NCBI GenBank assembly: GCA_038030265.1
Contig: CM075943.1
Location: 35,154,001-35,218,000 of the forward strand
Reading direction: 5' to 3'
Source: Corythucha ciliata
Taxonomy: Eukaryota; Arthropoda; Insecta; Hemiptera; Tingidae
Length of the DNA: 64,000 nucleotides
A model generated the notes under the pieces. The model was not told the origin of the DNA. It was given only the letters and a program-made list of their open reading frames with translations, and did not search any database. Below, one piece after another: positions 34,601 through 44,450 of this stretch. The stretch's first letter is position 1. Each line of letters opens with the position of its first letter. The position numbers and the translations under genes were made by a program.

Positions 34601-35625
34601 TGCCAAAGAGACTCGACTCGAAAGAGGCCGGGGGCATTGTCCCTATACCCCTCCTAATTTGCGCCTGACTAGCAGGCCAGTGTTCTGACCCCTTCTTTTT
34701 GAGATAGTCTTCCATCTTCTATCTTGTTTTTCCAGGTTCTACATTTTTGATACCCCAGGACAAATAGAAGTGTTTACGTGGTCGGCCAGCGGAAATATCA
34801 TCACTGAAGCCCTCGCATCATCGTTTCCGACTGTTATTCTTTACGTCATGGACACAGTAGTTTCATTTAACCTTTCTCCCTCATATCTCTATCTCAATAA
34901 TTGTACTTGTCTGTCCAGGTTAAAAGCACTAACCCCGTCACATTCATGTCCAACATGCTCTACGCATGTTCCATACTCTATCGTAGTAAACTCCCTTTCG
35001 TCGTCGCTCTCAATAAAACTGACATCGTCTCACACGAGTTTGCCGTCGAGTGGATGCGAGATTTCGAATCGTTCGAAGAGGCCGTAGAGTCAGAGTCTTC
35101 AACCTATGCGACCAATCTCACTCGGTCCATGTGTCTGGCACTCGAAGAGTTCTACAGGGATTTGAAAGTGGCCGGAGTCAGTTCAACAACTGGTCATGGG
35201 TTTGACGATCTCTTGGAAAGAATTTCCGAAGCAGAACAAGAGTTCAACGAAGTCTATCGGGCGGGTAATACCCTTTCCCCCACCTTCGCAGTAGTACTGT
35301 TAAAAATTATTATCTTGAATTCAATCATAATTCTCGCTTCCTAGACTCGAAAACCAGAGAGAAAGAACAAACGGACGCTCAACAAGCAACTTCGATTCAA
35401 GGAATGGGAAAGGAAGTGCCTATATTTGAACAGGTTCCAGCTGGTCGTGAACTGTCGGATGTGTTTCTTCAGCAAGGAAATTCGTCCGGAAGCGAAGATG
35501 AGGAAGAGACTAACGATGAGGCTTTCGAACGTCAAGAGGACGAGAGTTTTGCGGACTTCGTGAAAAGGGTCAAAAAGGAGAAAGAGGCAAACGTTGAGAA
35601 CAAACGGCGGAAGGAAGAAGGATAG
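31697..35625 (+). CDS. GPN1: GPN-loop GTPase 1
   Basis: Five exons: 31697-31757, 31818-32076, 34736-34856, 34919-35264 and 35345-35625; 355 aa. The P-loop GMAGSGKTT (from residue 16) is split by intron 1. Further motifs are YGLGPNGA with the GPN loop at 76-78, the switch DTPGQIE at 112 and NKTD at 179-182. The sequence [19 protein letters not shown] and [16 protein letters not shown] are hallmark GPN1 blocks, and the C-terminal tail is acidic and then basic. GPN1 forms a heterodimer with GPN3 that drives assembly and nuclear import of RNA polymerase II. Start chosen at ATG 31697; the P-loop position fits. Intron 2 is 2.66 kb and carries repeats. The gene faces CCDC47 tail to tail, 388 bases between stops. 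Confidence 0.95.
33079..33318. repeat. GC-rich dispersed repeat copy (GPN1 intron 2)
   Basis: About 240 bases, from GGGGCACCTTCCCTGCCCGG to GGAGATCCGCAGCAG, that recur inverted at 55273-55510 with moderate identity. GC content is well above its surroundings. It looks like part of a longer retroelement seen at 55200-56350. Confidence 0.75.
33469..33657 (+). other. Possible orphan coding fragment in GPN1 intron 2
   Basis: An open frame whose middle, [19 protein letters not shown] then [13 protein letters not shown], looks like genuine protein sequence, and TCA followed by GTAATG could be a donor. I do not recognise the family and there is no neighbouring exon. It may be an exon captured by the repeat-rich intron. 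Confidence 0.25.
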
Positions 35626-36013
35626 TGACGTCTCCCTGTTGAGAGAAACACGTGTAATTGGTAAACACCTGTAATATATCTGTAAATTTACTCGTTCGTG
35701 TAATTTTGAATTGTCCGCCAGAAAACACAATTTTACTCAGCCAAAGTCTCATATTTTGGGCCAGAAATTACCCTTCTCTCCAATAGCTTTCCTCACTCCT
35801 ATCGTGGGGCAGCGGTTTTTCCTGACCGATTTTTCGGCCGAAAAAGAAAAAAAACGCGTTGGGGAATTCAGGCTGAACCAGCGAGAAATGTTTTCCAACT
35901 TATCAACAAATTCATTTTCTTTTATTAACAACATAATTTGAACTAATTTCATGCCAACCTGAGGGAGACCCCCTCAATAAATTAATGAAGTACTCGTTGA
36001 TCTTGCACGGCAA

Positions 36014-38021
36014 TTAAAGAGCCTTCACTTTTAACTGCTTCATTTTAGGCGCTTTCTTTTTCATTTGCCTCTTCATCTCTTTTTCCTCCCATTTTCTTTG
36101 CTTTTCCGGATCGTCCTCCTGTAACGAAACATTGTAAGTACAACATTTCGATCACTCTTTTTCGCTTCTCACTTGAAGAATTCTCTCCTTTTCTTGTCTG
36201 CGTTTCTCTTCACGACGCGCGGCCGCTGCTTCGGCTCTTGCAGCGTGAGTGGTCTTCAAAAACGCCTCCTCAACTTTTAACCTGTTCTTGTCAGCTTTGT
36301 ATTTCCCCTGTGGAAATTAAAATTTTAATACGTAATGAGTGGGGGGGGGGGAATGCGGATTTTTAAAAAAAACTTGCCTCTTTGCTGAGACGAAAACGTT
36401 TCACTTTTTCCATGCAGTACAGAACAAGGTTCATCAGAGGCTTTTGTTGTTCGATTGCTTCTTGAATCGTACGACCTTTCAGCTGAATGTTAAATCCAAA
36501 CAGAAGTACTCTCTTGGTGGGAGGCAGTTTGGTTGCGTTAGTCTCTCTGTTTTTTATTTTTGTTAGAACAGAGTTGAGGTTAGGCCAAAATTGGTTTTTG
36601 AAGAAAAATCTCGTTCAAATTATGCTTACTCTTGTTGTTTTGGTCCTGAAAATTGGTCCGAAAAATGAATATAATCGATTAAATCGGCGTGTCGATTTAA
36701 AGCGGCAGAAATTTTCGTGTCGATCATAGCGGCCGACACTTCGCCCATTTCTGACATGACACTGAACGACGCTGGAATGGGGAGACCGAGTTTTTCGCCA
36801 CTTTTCCTCTCCCCGCAGTATACGCTCTAAAACGGAGGGGGGGGGGGATTGAAATTAGACCATGTCACGCGTGCATTTTGGTTGGGTGGAGGTGCAAATT
36901 GGTTACCAAGTCTGCCATGTCTCTCGATAGGCGTAATGCCGTCTTTTTAGAAGCGACGCAGAACACGAAAGAGTCCATGTCATCTTTACCCATGTCGACT
37001 CGAATATGAATTTGGTCCAAAGTGGGTCGCATCATGTTCGCGATGACAGCAACAAGATCTTGTCGCTGCGAAAGAAAAATAACTGTGAACACAAATTGCC
37101 TTAATGTTGAAGGACGCGTTCTTACCTTTAAAAATTTAAGTTCGACTAGCATTCCTTCACAACAAGTTCTTCCGCTGCACCATAGCGTGTACATATGTTC
37201 AGAATCTTTTATAAGTCCTCTGCTTTCGATTTCCATTTTACCGTCGTCCCCTAAAAATTCATTTTTTAAAAATGCGGACTTATTTCGTTCAGGATGGGAA
37301 GGGGAGTACTCACCGACAAGAGAAAAATTATCATCTAACACAGACTTGTGAGTAGAATACCAGAGATTAGCCATCCTATAATTTTTCGATCGCCCAGTGA
37401 AGAAATTCAGGAAGTAAAACACTAATCCAGCTACCATAAGCATTTCTAAGTAAAAACTGTCCCAGTTGGAACGGAAATGAAGAGGAACCTGTAAGTTTCA
37501 GGCATGAATGAAGATCGCTTTGGTTACAAACATGTGGACATACTTTTGCAATAGTGATTTTGGGAGCTTCTTTCTCTTCTGGACCCTTTGCTCCGATGCC
37601 GACACGCTCACTGTCAAACCCTTCAAACTCTTCCTCGTCTTGGAAGTGCTCAAATTCGTTGTCTTCGTCCTGAAAGTTCCAAAAAAATGTCTCAGTTGTT
37701 TTAGCGAAGACACCGTAAAAAAAAAAAATGGCAAACCTCGACTACAGCGTCTTCGTCCGAGTCGACATCCTCCTCGTACACATCGTCACCTCGAGACGTC
37801 GCCGCCTGACTTCTTCCCCTTTCACCAACGTCATCGCCTTCGCGTTGTGACTCCGTCTGGGGCTGTGGTTGATCGTCATCCTTGTCAATTTCCACCTCAC
37901 CGTCGAACTCTTCGAATTCAGCAAATTCATTGTCAGCATGTTGTTGAAGTGGTTGTTTCGTCGCCAATGAATTTGATAAGAGAGACGAAGCGATGCACAG
38001 CAATATCAAATAACCCCGCAT
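36014..38021 (-). CDS. CCDC47: CCDC47/calumin, PAT-complex subunit of the ER translocon
   Basis: Nine exons on the minus strand: 37737-38021, 37544-37669, 37314-37488, 37126-37250, 36907-37065, 36630-36826, 36378-36546, 36173-36307 and 36014-36118; 491 aa. Residues 1-21 are a signal peptide, followed by an acidic luminal stretch, one membrane segment at about 152-168 ([17 protein letters not shown]) and a cytosolic domain with [37 protein letters not shown] and [10 protein letters not shown]. The C-terminus is a basic coiled coil ending [14 protein letters not shown]47 with Asterix shields membrane-protein segments during insertion and binds calcium. Intron 7 begins GC, not GT, at the position where homologous residues require it ([12 protein letters not shown]). 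Confidence 0.96.
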
Positions 38022-38239
38022 TTTTGCACTTTTATAAATTCTGAAAATGATCGTCAACACAGTAAGCTGGAGATTGTGTTTCGAAAGCCAGAAAGAGCAT
38101 GGAAGAGTCTCCTGGGACTACAAAAAGAGCCAAAGATAGTTTTGGGCCCAAACGGGCGTCTTAAAGGTTTTGCTGTAATTGGGGGGTCATGCAGGAGCGG
38201 GACCTGATCACCAGCCCCCGAGACCTCCTCACGCCCCCC
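38022..38239. promoter_or_regulatory. CCDC47 upstream region
   Basis: The CCDC47 start codon is at 38021-38019 on the minus strand. No TATA box stands out in the 200 bases upstream. Confidence 0.3.
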
Positions 38240-38437
38240 TCAATCACGGTGGCACGTCGCTCGCAATAGTCGAGCATAAGCCTGTAGAAGTTTGATGGGA
38301 AGCGCTAACTCTTCAGCATGTTCGTCAGCGACGGGTACCAAACCTCGTTGAACGCTCCCAATGATGCAAACAAAACAAAGAACCAACGCAACGATTAGTC
38401 CCTCGGTTCCAACGACGTCTTTCCTCAAGTTCCTCAT
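38240..38437 (-). CDS. Small open frame with a signal-peptide-like N-terminus, unassigned
   Basis: 65 codons, MRNLRKDVVGTEG followed by LIVALVLCFVCIIGSV, then a 30-residue hydrophilic part ending in Cys, His, Arg and Asp (ALPIKLLQAYARLLRATCHR). The architecture (basic start, hydrophobic core, short exposed helix) suits a secreted peptide precursor or a small membrane protein, but I recognise no family. Its stop falls in frame without obvious processing sites. It lies upstream of CCDC47 on the same strand. Confidence 0.3.
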   Translation of the reverse strand: MRNLRKDVVGTEGLIVALVLCFVCIIGSVQRGLVPVADEHAEELALPIKLLQAYARLLRATCHRD

Positions 38438-38439
38438 TA

Positions 38440-40440
38440 CATATCATCCTTTCAGCCCAGTGATCCTACCCAACCGGGCACACACATGAGGGTCGGTCGA
38501 CGAGAGCTGCAGCCTACTGACGAAGAACCTCTCTAGGCAACCTAGGGCCTTTCCACGCGTAGACCGATCAAATTCCAACCTGACCTCTCACTCCCTGGTC
38601 AAAAGCTTATTGTGATATTTCCTTATTTCAAGCCTAGGAAAAGTTACCGCCGCCACCGAACTGGACCGTTCGTTTACCACCACAGTTTTCTTTGTTTACT
38701 ATTATGCTGTTCTATGTCCTACACAGATGCACATCTACAAAAAGACCCCGTCCTTCGTGAGCGAGAATCGTGCGACTTCAGCGGTTAGCGTTTTAAGAGT
38801 TTTGAACGGGAAACGTACTTAGTGTACTATCTGAGCATTTTCGATAAAAATCGCGCACCCTGCTACAAACGCCAAACCCGCCCTAAACGCTAAAATCGCG
38901 CGGGTTCCACATCATGTAGGACACGGGGTAATAATGAGCAAATAGGGCCCACACTATGGGGAGGTGTTGAGCCTCACAGTCTGTCTGTCGGCTGTCCATT
39001 GAGTCTGTTGATCGATTTATGAGGCAAAACTGAAAGTTCTGGTAGCAAAATCCAGTTTCGGATCTCATTCAGGCTGTACATCCAGTTTCTGACGGGGGGT
39101 GGGGTTATGATTTTTTTTGTTGAAAAAAATCCCGTCCGGCTTCTGCCCCCACTGTGATCCTGAGATACACCAAAGAGAGCCGAAAGAGGCCAAACAATCA
39201 AATTTTACATAGTAAACTGCTTGTTTGTGGCTGACTCCAGCGAAAAAGCAAATTGGGAAAATTGGGAGTCCCTAATCTGCTGACAACCCCCTCCCCGAGT
39301 TCAGAAGGGGATGAAACTCCCCACATGAACACCATAAACTCAATTTCAAGTGCCATAAAGGGACAATGTACCTAAAATCCTGAAAGTAGTAGTCCCCCTC
39401 TCTGAGTACCTAAGGCCCCTTTCAGACGGGTGCACGGAGAGCCGCTTGAACGGCTCAGTATAAAAAGGCCCGGCTCCAAAGACTTCTTTGTAAACCCAAC
39501 CACTGGAGGTCGGAGGGGGATCTGGGTCAGTCATTATGGTTATTCCATGATTTCCTCGCCAATGTCGGAGCCAAAGTGAAGGACCCGTCTCCAACCCATC
39601 CATTGCTGGTGCCCCTCGCTGAAGAAGGGCTGTCATAGTCCTCTGAGCCACTTCCTAGATCCACACCTGTATATTGACCATAGAAACAGATTCTGGGACC
39701 GTATTGTTCGGTTGTGTGTATCTAGTCACACTATCTGGGGCTCCAGAGTTGCGTGTGAAATTACAAATGAAAAAAAGGCACTAATGATCATTTTGTGACA
39801 AATTTCGTTCACCTACTTCCTTTACAGGACCGGTTTTTGGGTCGAGGTAGTTTCCGGAGAATAGTGGGAGGAGGAAATATTTGGTGACTGACACAGAATG
39901 CCAGTTACTGGGCCTAAACCACCCGGTTCCAAGACCGAAGCATCCTGGGACGGAAGCATCTAAAAATGTAGATGTAAAACATCAGGAAACACGGTGTACA
40001 GCGTGTCCGAGCTACGCAGCAAATCTTTCGTAAACATTCTACTTAACGCTTATTTTAGCTGTAATTAAAAGTGAGTAGAAAGCAGCGAAACTGCAATTTA
40101 ACAAACGTAACGTTCACTTAGACTTACCTTGCGAAGTAATTGAGATCCTTTAACGTACTAACGTTTAAATTACTCTAAATTTCTAATTCATCATAATGAC
40201 TTTATACTTTTTAAATACTAGTGACCTAATTTTAATATTCAGACTAAAACTAAATTAAACTTCCTTGATATCGTATCGTCTTCCTGGAAGGACTTGCCCA
40301 TTTGACACGCCAGCGGGGAAGGTATTGTTAATGTTATAAGTAGACTAACCTGCAGTCACGTGCTTGTTTTGGGATTTGGGCCGATAAGTTGCTTGTGTTG
40401 ATCTTCTGAGTTGAGAAAGTCGTTTTTGTCTTGAAAAGTT
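38440..40440. other. Intergenic stretch between CCDC47 and GNL2
   Basis: Mixed-composition DNA; frames at 38974-39201 and 39346-39651 (minus strand) have no recognisable domain. AT-rich from 40030 to 40270. No RNA gene seen. Confidence 0.4.
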
Positions 40441-40444
40441 GAAG

Positions 40445-40584
40445 GTATGTACTTGAAAAGCCGTATAAAGTGCATCTCCCATTACTCACGCCCGTCCCCA
40501 TTTCCCACTGGGGTCCTCGAAGTCCTCGTCCATGCGTCAGATACCTTTTTGACGTCTATTAATCCCTAGCACTTTTCCTTGTAG
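40445..40584 (+). other. Probable 5' UTR intron of GNL2
   Basis: GAAG followed by GTATGT at 40445 and a pyrimidine tract ending in GTAG at 40584 bracket 140 bases; the GNL2 ATG follows 16 bases later. This would make the gene spliced in its leader although its coding part is a single exon. Confidence 0.55.
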
Positions 40585-40600
40585 ATTCAACCCTTCAAAC

Positions 40601-42427
40601 ATGGCCAAAACACAATCAGCCACCAAGGCTCCGCGAAAGCAGGGCATCAACAAAAACTCGAAGCACAGCATGAATCCTGAGCGGTCTACAGAGGGTCTCC
40701 GAGGTGTGTCCAATGCTCGGTCGAAGGGCACCATCAAACGTCTGCAAATGTACCGGAATTTCAAGGCGAAACGAGACCGAAAGGGTAAGATTCTGACTCC
40801 GGCACCGTTTCAAAGTTGGGTTACGTCGGGTACCGTGGCTCGCGTTGAGCCAAATCGTAAATGGTTCGACAATTCGCGTGTGATTGGTCAGAGTGCTTTA
40901 CAAAAGTTTCAAGAGGAAATGGGGAAGTCAATTAAGAATCCCTACGATGTCATTATGAAACCGACTCAATTGCCTGTGACTCTTCTAAATGAAACCAGTA
41001 AAACAAAGAGAGTTCACGTACTGGATACGGAGAGTTTCCAATCAACATTTGGGAAGAAAAAATCTAGGAAAAGGCCTAATTTAAAGTTCAAGGATGAAGA
41101 GGAATTGACTAAGGGAGTAGAAGAAGCCAGTACTACGTACACAGAAGAGAAGGATATTGATAACTACATAGAGGATACTGGAGAACGGGATGCTGCAAAG
41201 GATTGGGTCATGGGGGCCGGGCAGAGCAAAAGGATATGGAATGAACTTCATAAAGTGGTTGACTCGTCGGATATTTTGTTGATGGTTTTAGACGCACGCG
41301 ACCCTGATGGTACTCGATCTCGCTACGTGGAACAGTTCCTGCGAAAAGAGAAGCCTCACAAGCACTTGGTTCTAGTATTGAATAAAGTAGACCTTGTTCC
41401 CACGTGGGTCACCCAACGTTGGATTGCGGTGCTCAGTGCCGAATATCCTACCGTTGCTTTTCACGCTTCCATGACCCACCCATTCGGTAAAGGCGCCCTC
41501 ATCAATTTGCTTCGTCAGTTTGGAAAGCTGCACCAAGACAAAAAACAGATAAGCGTTGGGCTTGTAGGATTTCCCAACGTGGGCAAAAGCTCTGTCATCA
41601 ACGCTCTTCGATCTAAAAAAGTGTGCAAAGTTGCTCCAATCGCCGGTGAGACCAAAGTTTGGCAGTACGTAACCCTCATGAGACGCATTTATCTCATCGA
41701 CTGTCCAGGGGTTATACACGCCACAGGTGATGCCACAGAAACCGACACCGACAAAGTTCTTAAAGGAATCGTTCGAGTCGAAAACGTTCCAGACCCTGAG
41801 CAATACATACCAGCGGTACTGTCTCGTGTCAAGCCAGAGTATTTGTCTCGAACCTACCCACTGTCTACGCCGCCGCCCGTCGACGATCACGAAGAATTTC
41901 TTCGACAGATAGCCGCTAAAGCGGGCAAACTGTTGAAGGGTGGCGAGCCAGATATCACTACGGCCGCTAAAATGGTCCTAAACGATTGGCAAAGAGGAAA
42001 ACTTCCATTCTACGTACCGCCGGCCGGTTTTGAAACGCCGACGAGTCGCGCTCCGTTGCCTCAACCCACGAAAAAAGTGATGGCGGTCGAAGCGCAAGAT
42101 TTCTCAAAATTAAAAGTGTCGAATCAATTTCCCGGAGAAGAAAATTTGCACGATCCAATCGAAGAGACGGTCAAGGAAAAACGTCTAGTGTTGAATGCCG
42201 CTCCAGAGGATGAAAACGAATCGTCAGATTCTCTAACTTCTAGCGATGAGGACGAAGTAGAAGAGTCCGAGCAAGTCGACTACGACGAACTCCTCAATCA
42301 AAAGATGACTAGTCGCCAGAGAAGAAAGATTATGAGACAGAGTCGGCGGAAGAAAACTGGGAGCAATTTCTACGAGGTTTCTAATGTTAAAAATCGTAAC
42401 AGAGAGAGGAAAGTGCCGAAGCACTAG
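40601..42427 (+). CDS. GNL2: Nucleolar GTP-binding protein 2 (NOG2)
   Basis: One uninterrupted 608-codon frame. A basic N-terminal NGP1NT region (residues 1-190) is followed by a circularly permuted GTPase of the YlqF/YawG type: [10 protein letters not shown] (231-240), G4 NKVD (261-264), [11 protein letters not shown], then G1 GFPNVGKSS (323-331) and G3 DCPG (367-370). [21 protein letters not shown] near 450 is typical of NOG2. An acidic Ser-rich stretch and a basic tail end the protein. NOG2 binds late nuclear pre-60S particles and gates their export. The protein is shorter than the human one (731 aa) mostly in the C-tail. The other cluster genes have four to nine coding exons; this one has none interrupted. 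It meets DJ-1 tail to tail 47 bases away. Confidence 0.96.
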   Translation: MAKTQSATKAPRKQGINKNSKHSMNPERSTEGLRGVSNARSKGTIKRLQMYRNFKAKRDRKGKILTPAPFQSWVTSGTVARVEPNRKWFDNSRVIGQSALQKFQEEMGKSIKNPYDVIMKPTQLPVTLLNETSKTKRVHVLDTESFQSTFGKKKSRKRPNLKFKDEEELTKGVEEASTTYTEEKDIDNYIEDTGERDAAKDWVMGAGQSKRIWNELHKVVDSSDILLMVLDARDPDGTRSRYVEQFLRKEKPHKHLVLVLNKVDLVPTWVTQRWIAVLSAEYPTVAFHASMTHPFGKGALINLLRQFGKLHQDKKQISVGLVGFPNVGKSSVINALRSKKVCKVAPIAGETKVWQYVTLMRRIYLIDCPGVIHATGDATETDTDKVLKGIVRVENVPDPEQYIPAVLSRVKPEYLSRTYPLSTPPPVDDHEEFLRQIAAKAGKLLKGGEPDITTAAKMVLNDWQRGKLPFYVPPAGFETPTSRAPLPQPTKKVMAVEAQDFSKLKVSNQFPGEENLHDPIEETVKEKRLVLNAAPEDENESSDSLTSSDEDEVEESEQVDYDELLNQKMTSRQRRKIMRQSRRKKTGSNFYEVSNVKNRNRERKVPKH

Positions 42428-42474
42428 CATTTTTATTTTTTCTAATTAAACAAAATTATCTCTGATAAAGATAT

Positions 42475-44328
42475 TCATGAATATAACAAACCCTTAGCAA
42501 CATCTTTGACTTTCTCCTTTCCCACGAGGTACTTGGCGATAGCCAGAGCGAAATCGTAAGCAGTAGCAGGACCTTGGCTCGTAATAATATTTCCGTCTTC
42601 AACCACCTTCTCTTCTTTATAGTTGTAGCTGTCCTGAAGCTCATCTTTCATGCTCGGATACGAAGTGATTGATTTCCCTAGGGCGATTTTGTGTGCTTTC
42701 AAGGCCGTAGGAGCTGAATAAAATGTATGAAATAAGTTCCGCCTTTTTAGTGAAATAAACAAGACTGAGAACGCACCTGCGCAGATTGCAGCAACAAGTC
42801 TCCCTGATTTTTCCTGCTCTTGAAGCAACTTACCGACTTCTGAAGACTTCAAACAAAGACGTCAGTTTTGGAAATTATAGTCGCGAATAATATTGTACCT
42901 TGCAAAAAGCATCGGAACCACCTAATCCACCTGGAAGAACAACAGCGTCGTAAGGACCGCTTTTAACGGCATCTTCAAGGCTCATGTCGGGCACGATGAC
43001 CACGTCCCTCGAACATTTGGTCGGTTCGGAGCCAGCCACCCCACCAACTGTAACAATGACCTGCCCAAGGGAAAGGTACGACCAGTTAGTTCACAGAATG
43101 AAGAATAGAGCCCATACACCAAGTGAGGACGCAACTTTCACTTATAAGTACGTGAGCTTATGAGTAAAACCTACGCCATTTATTGAGTGTTGCGAACTAT
43201 CCAGGGCACAAAAATAGCACATAGAGTTACGCATCCTAATTCTAGCGAAACCCCCTTTTTGCAGCCCGGGCCAGTTTTTTCGATGGGAGGGGAGTTGCCT
43301 TATGGCCTCCCTAGCCATGATAGGAGGGATTTCTACTGTCCCAATCAAATCAAGGGAACATTTCTCACTCTGAAAACCTCATTTGGGGGTGGGGGTATAC
43401 CTCTATTCGCTCATTTTGTTATACCAGTAAAGCCTTTACATTGCTATCTTTAACATCTAACTGAATAATGGTTAGTCGTTGTTCCTTCGTGATGTTGGAC
43501 TTTCATCACTAGCGTCCTATTTTTTCATGTCAGGTGTCCTCGGAAACCACCTTCACATCTGGTCACCTGGGGAACCAATTCGGAGGAGAACCGGGCTTCC
43601 GGAGACTGGACCGCACTCGAATGCAATCACCTTAAAATTGTGCGGTGGGTGAACCCCGCACCGTCATTTGGTTCCTTTTAGAGTTTATAGTTGCTGGAGC
43701 CTTTAGTGGTTGATGCTCTTTGGGTTTGGGCTTTTCATGTTTGGAGATTTTTGAGCTTGTGGCTCTTGCTCTTTGTGGTTGGAGTTTTCTCCAACCACAA
43801 GCTGTAGTGGTTGGCATTCGTGTTTATCAGACCTGGCTCTGAGGCCAGGACTACCTTGAAAGGCCCAGCTACATGATCAATTCTTCCGTAGAGAGAGCTC
43901 GAGAAAGCTAACTGCAGTTCGTCCAAGCCAACTCGCTTGAAAAAAGTTGAGTGCCAGGGTACGAATGAATCGTCCATACGCCGAAATGGCGTTGGATAAA
44001 TCGAAGAGTGACCTACACGCTGCTCTATGCAAGGGGCTAAGACAGCTCAAGAAAGATTAAGATAATCCAAAACATGTAATTAAGATTAGCTAAAAATGAA
44101 AGAATTACTATAACTCACCCCAGCGCGTCTAAGAACGTCGGCCGAGACGACAAACTCTATTTCCTCTGAACCGGGTGCCAGTAGAACCAAAGCAGTTTTA
44201 TTTTTGTCGGCGCACATTCTGGACAGATATTGTTTCGCTGCACGAAGTACGAGTGGTGAACAGCTTACGAGGTGCTTATTTCCTAAAGAAACCAAGGACG
44301 GAAGTCGCAGCAAAACGCGACTTAACAT
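42475..44328 (-). CDS. PARK7: DJ-1/PARK7 protein with N-terminal extension
   Basis: Four exons on the minus strand: 44119-44328, 42899-43060, 42777-42846 and 42475-42713. From ATG 44328 the protein has 226 aa; from the internal Met at 44217 it has 189, the length of human DJ-1. The core shows [10 protein letters not shown] (conserved Glu), [33 protein letters not shown], the nucleophile elbow [13 protein letters not shown] with the reactive Cys split from the next residues by intron 3, and the closing [21 protein letters not shown]-1 is a redox-sensing, anti-glycation chaperone of cytosol and mitochondria. The 37-residue extension ([16 protein letters not shown]...) is basic and free of acids, as in mitochondrial presequences. 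A further in-frame ATG exists at 44385. Confidence 0.95.
43681..43810 (-). repeat. Word array, family 4, with short palindrome (DJ-1 intron 1)
   Basis: Repeats of GCTCTTTGTGGTTGGAG-like words, about 16-20 bases, ending in a small palindrome around GGAGTTTTCTCC. The reverse complement (ACCACAAAATGCTCT) is repeated at 60480-60745. Confidence 0.55.
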
Positions 44329-44450
44329 GAAACATTCAATGAACAGAAGCTGAGAGCCGGCAGAAAAGGTCAAGTCAAAGGTCACGGTTCATAACAAAAA
44401 AAAAAGGCTGCAATCGAGCAGGCTTGCCTAGGAATGACAGTTCTTTGAAA
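44329..44450. promoter_or_regulatory. Shared head-to-head promoter of DJ-1 and WASHC3
   Basis: Only 122 bases separate the chosen DJ-1 start (minus) from the WASHC3 start (plus), or 65 if the outer DJ-1 Met is used. Both transcripts must begin in this interval or overlap. No TATA box is visible, as is usual for housekeeping bidirectional promoters. Confidence 0.7.

Noticed and set aside
41372..41890. 172-codon frame antisense to GNL2
   Set aside because: Lies opposite the conserved GTPase domain; reflects its codon pattern.
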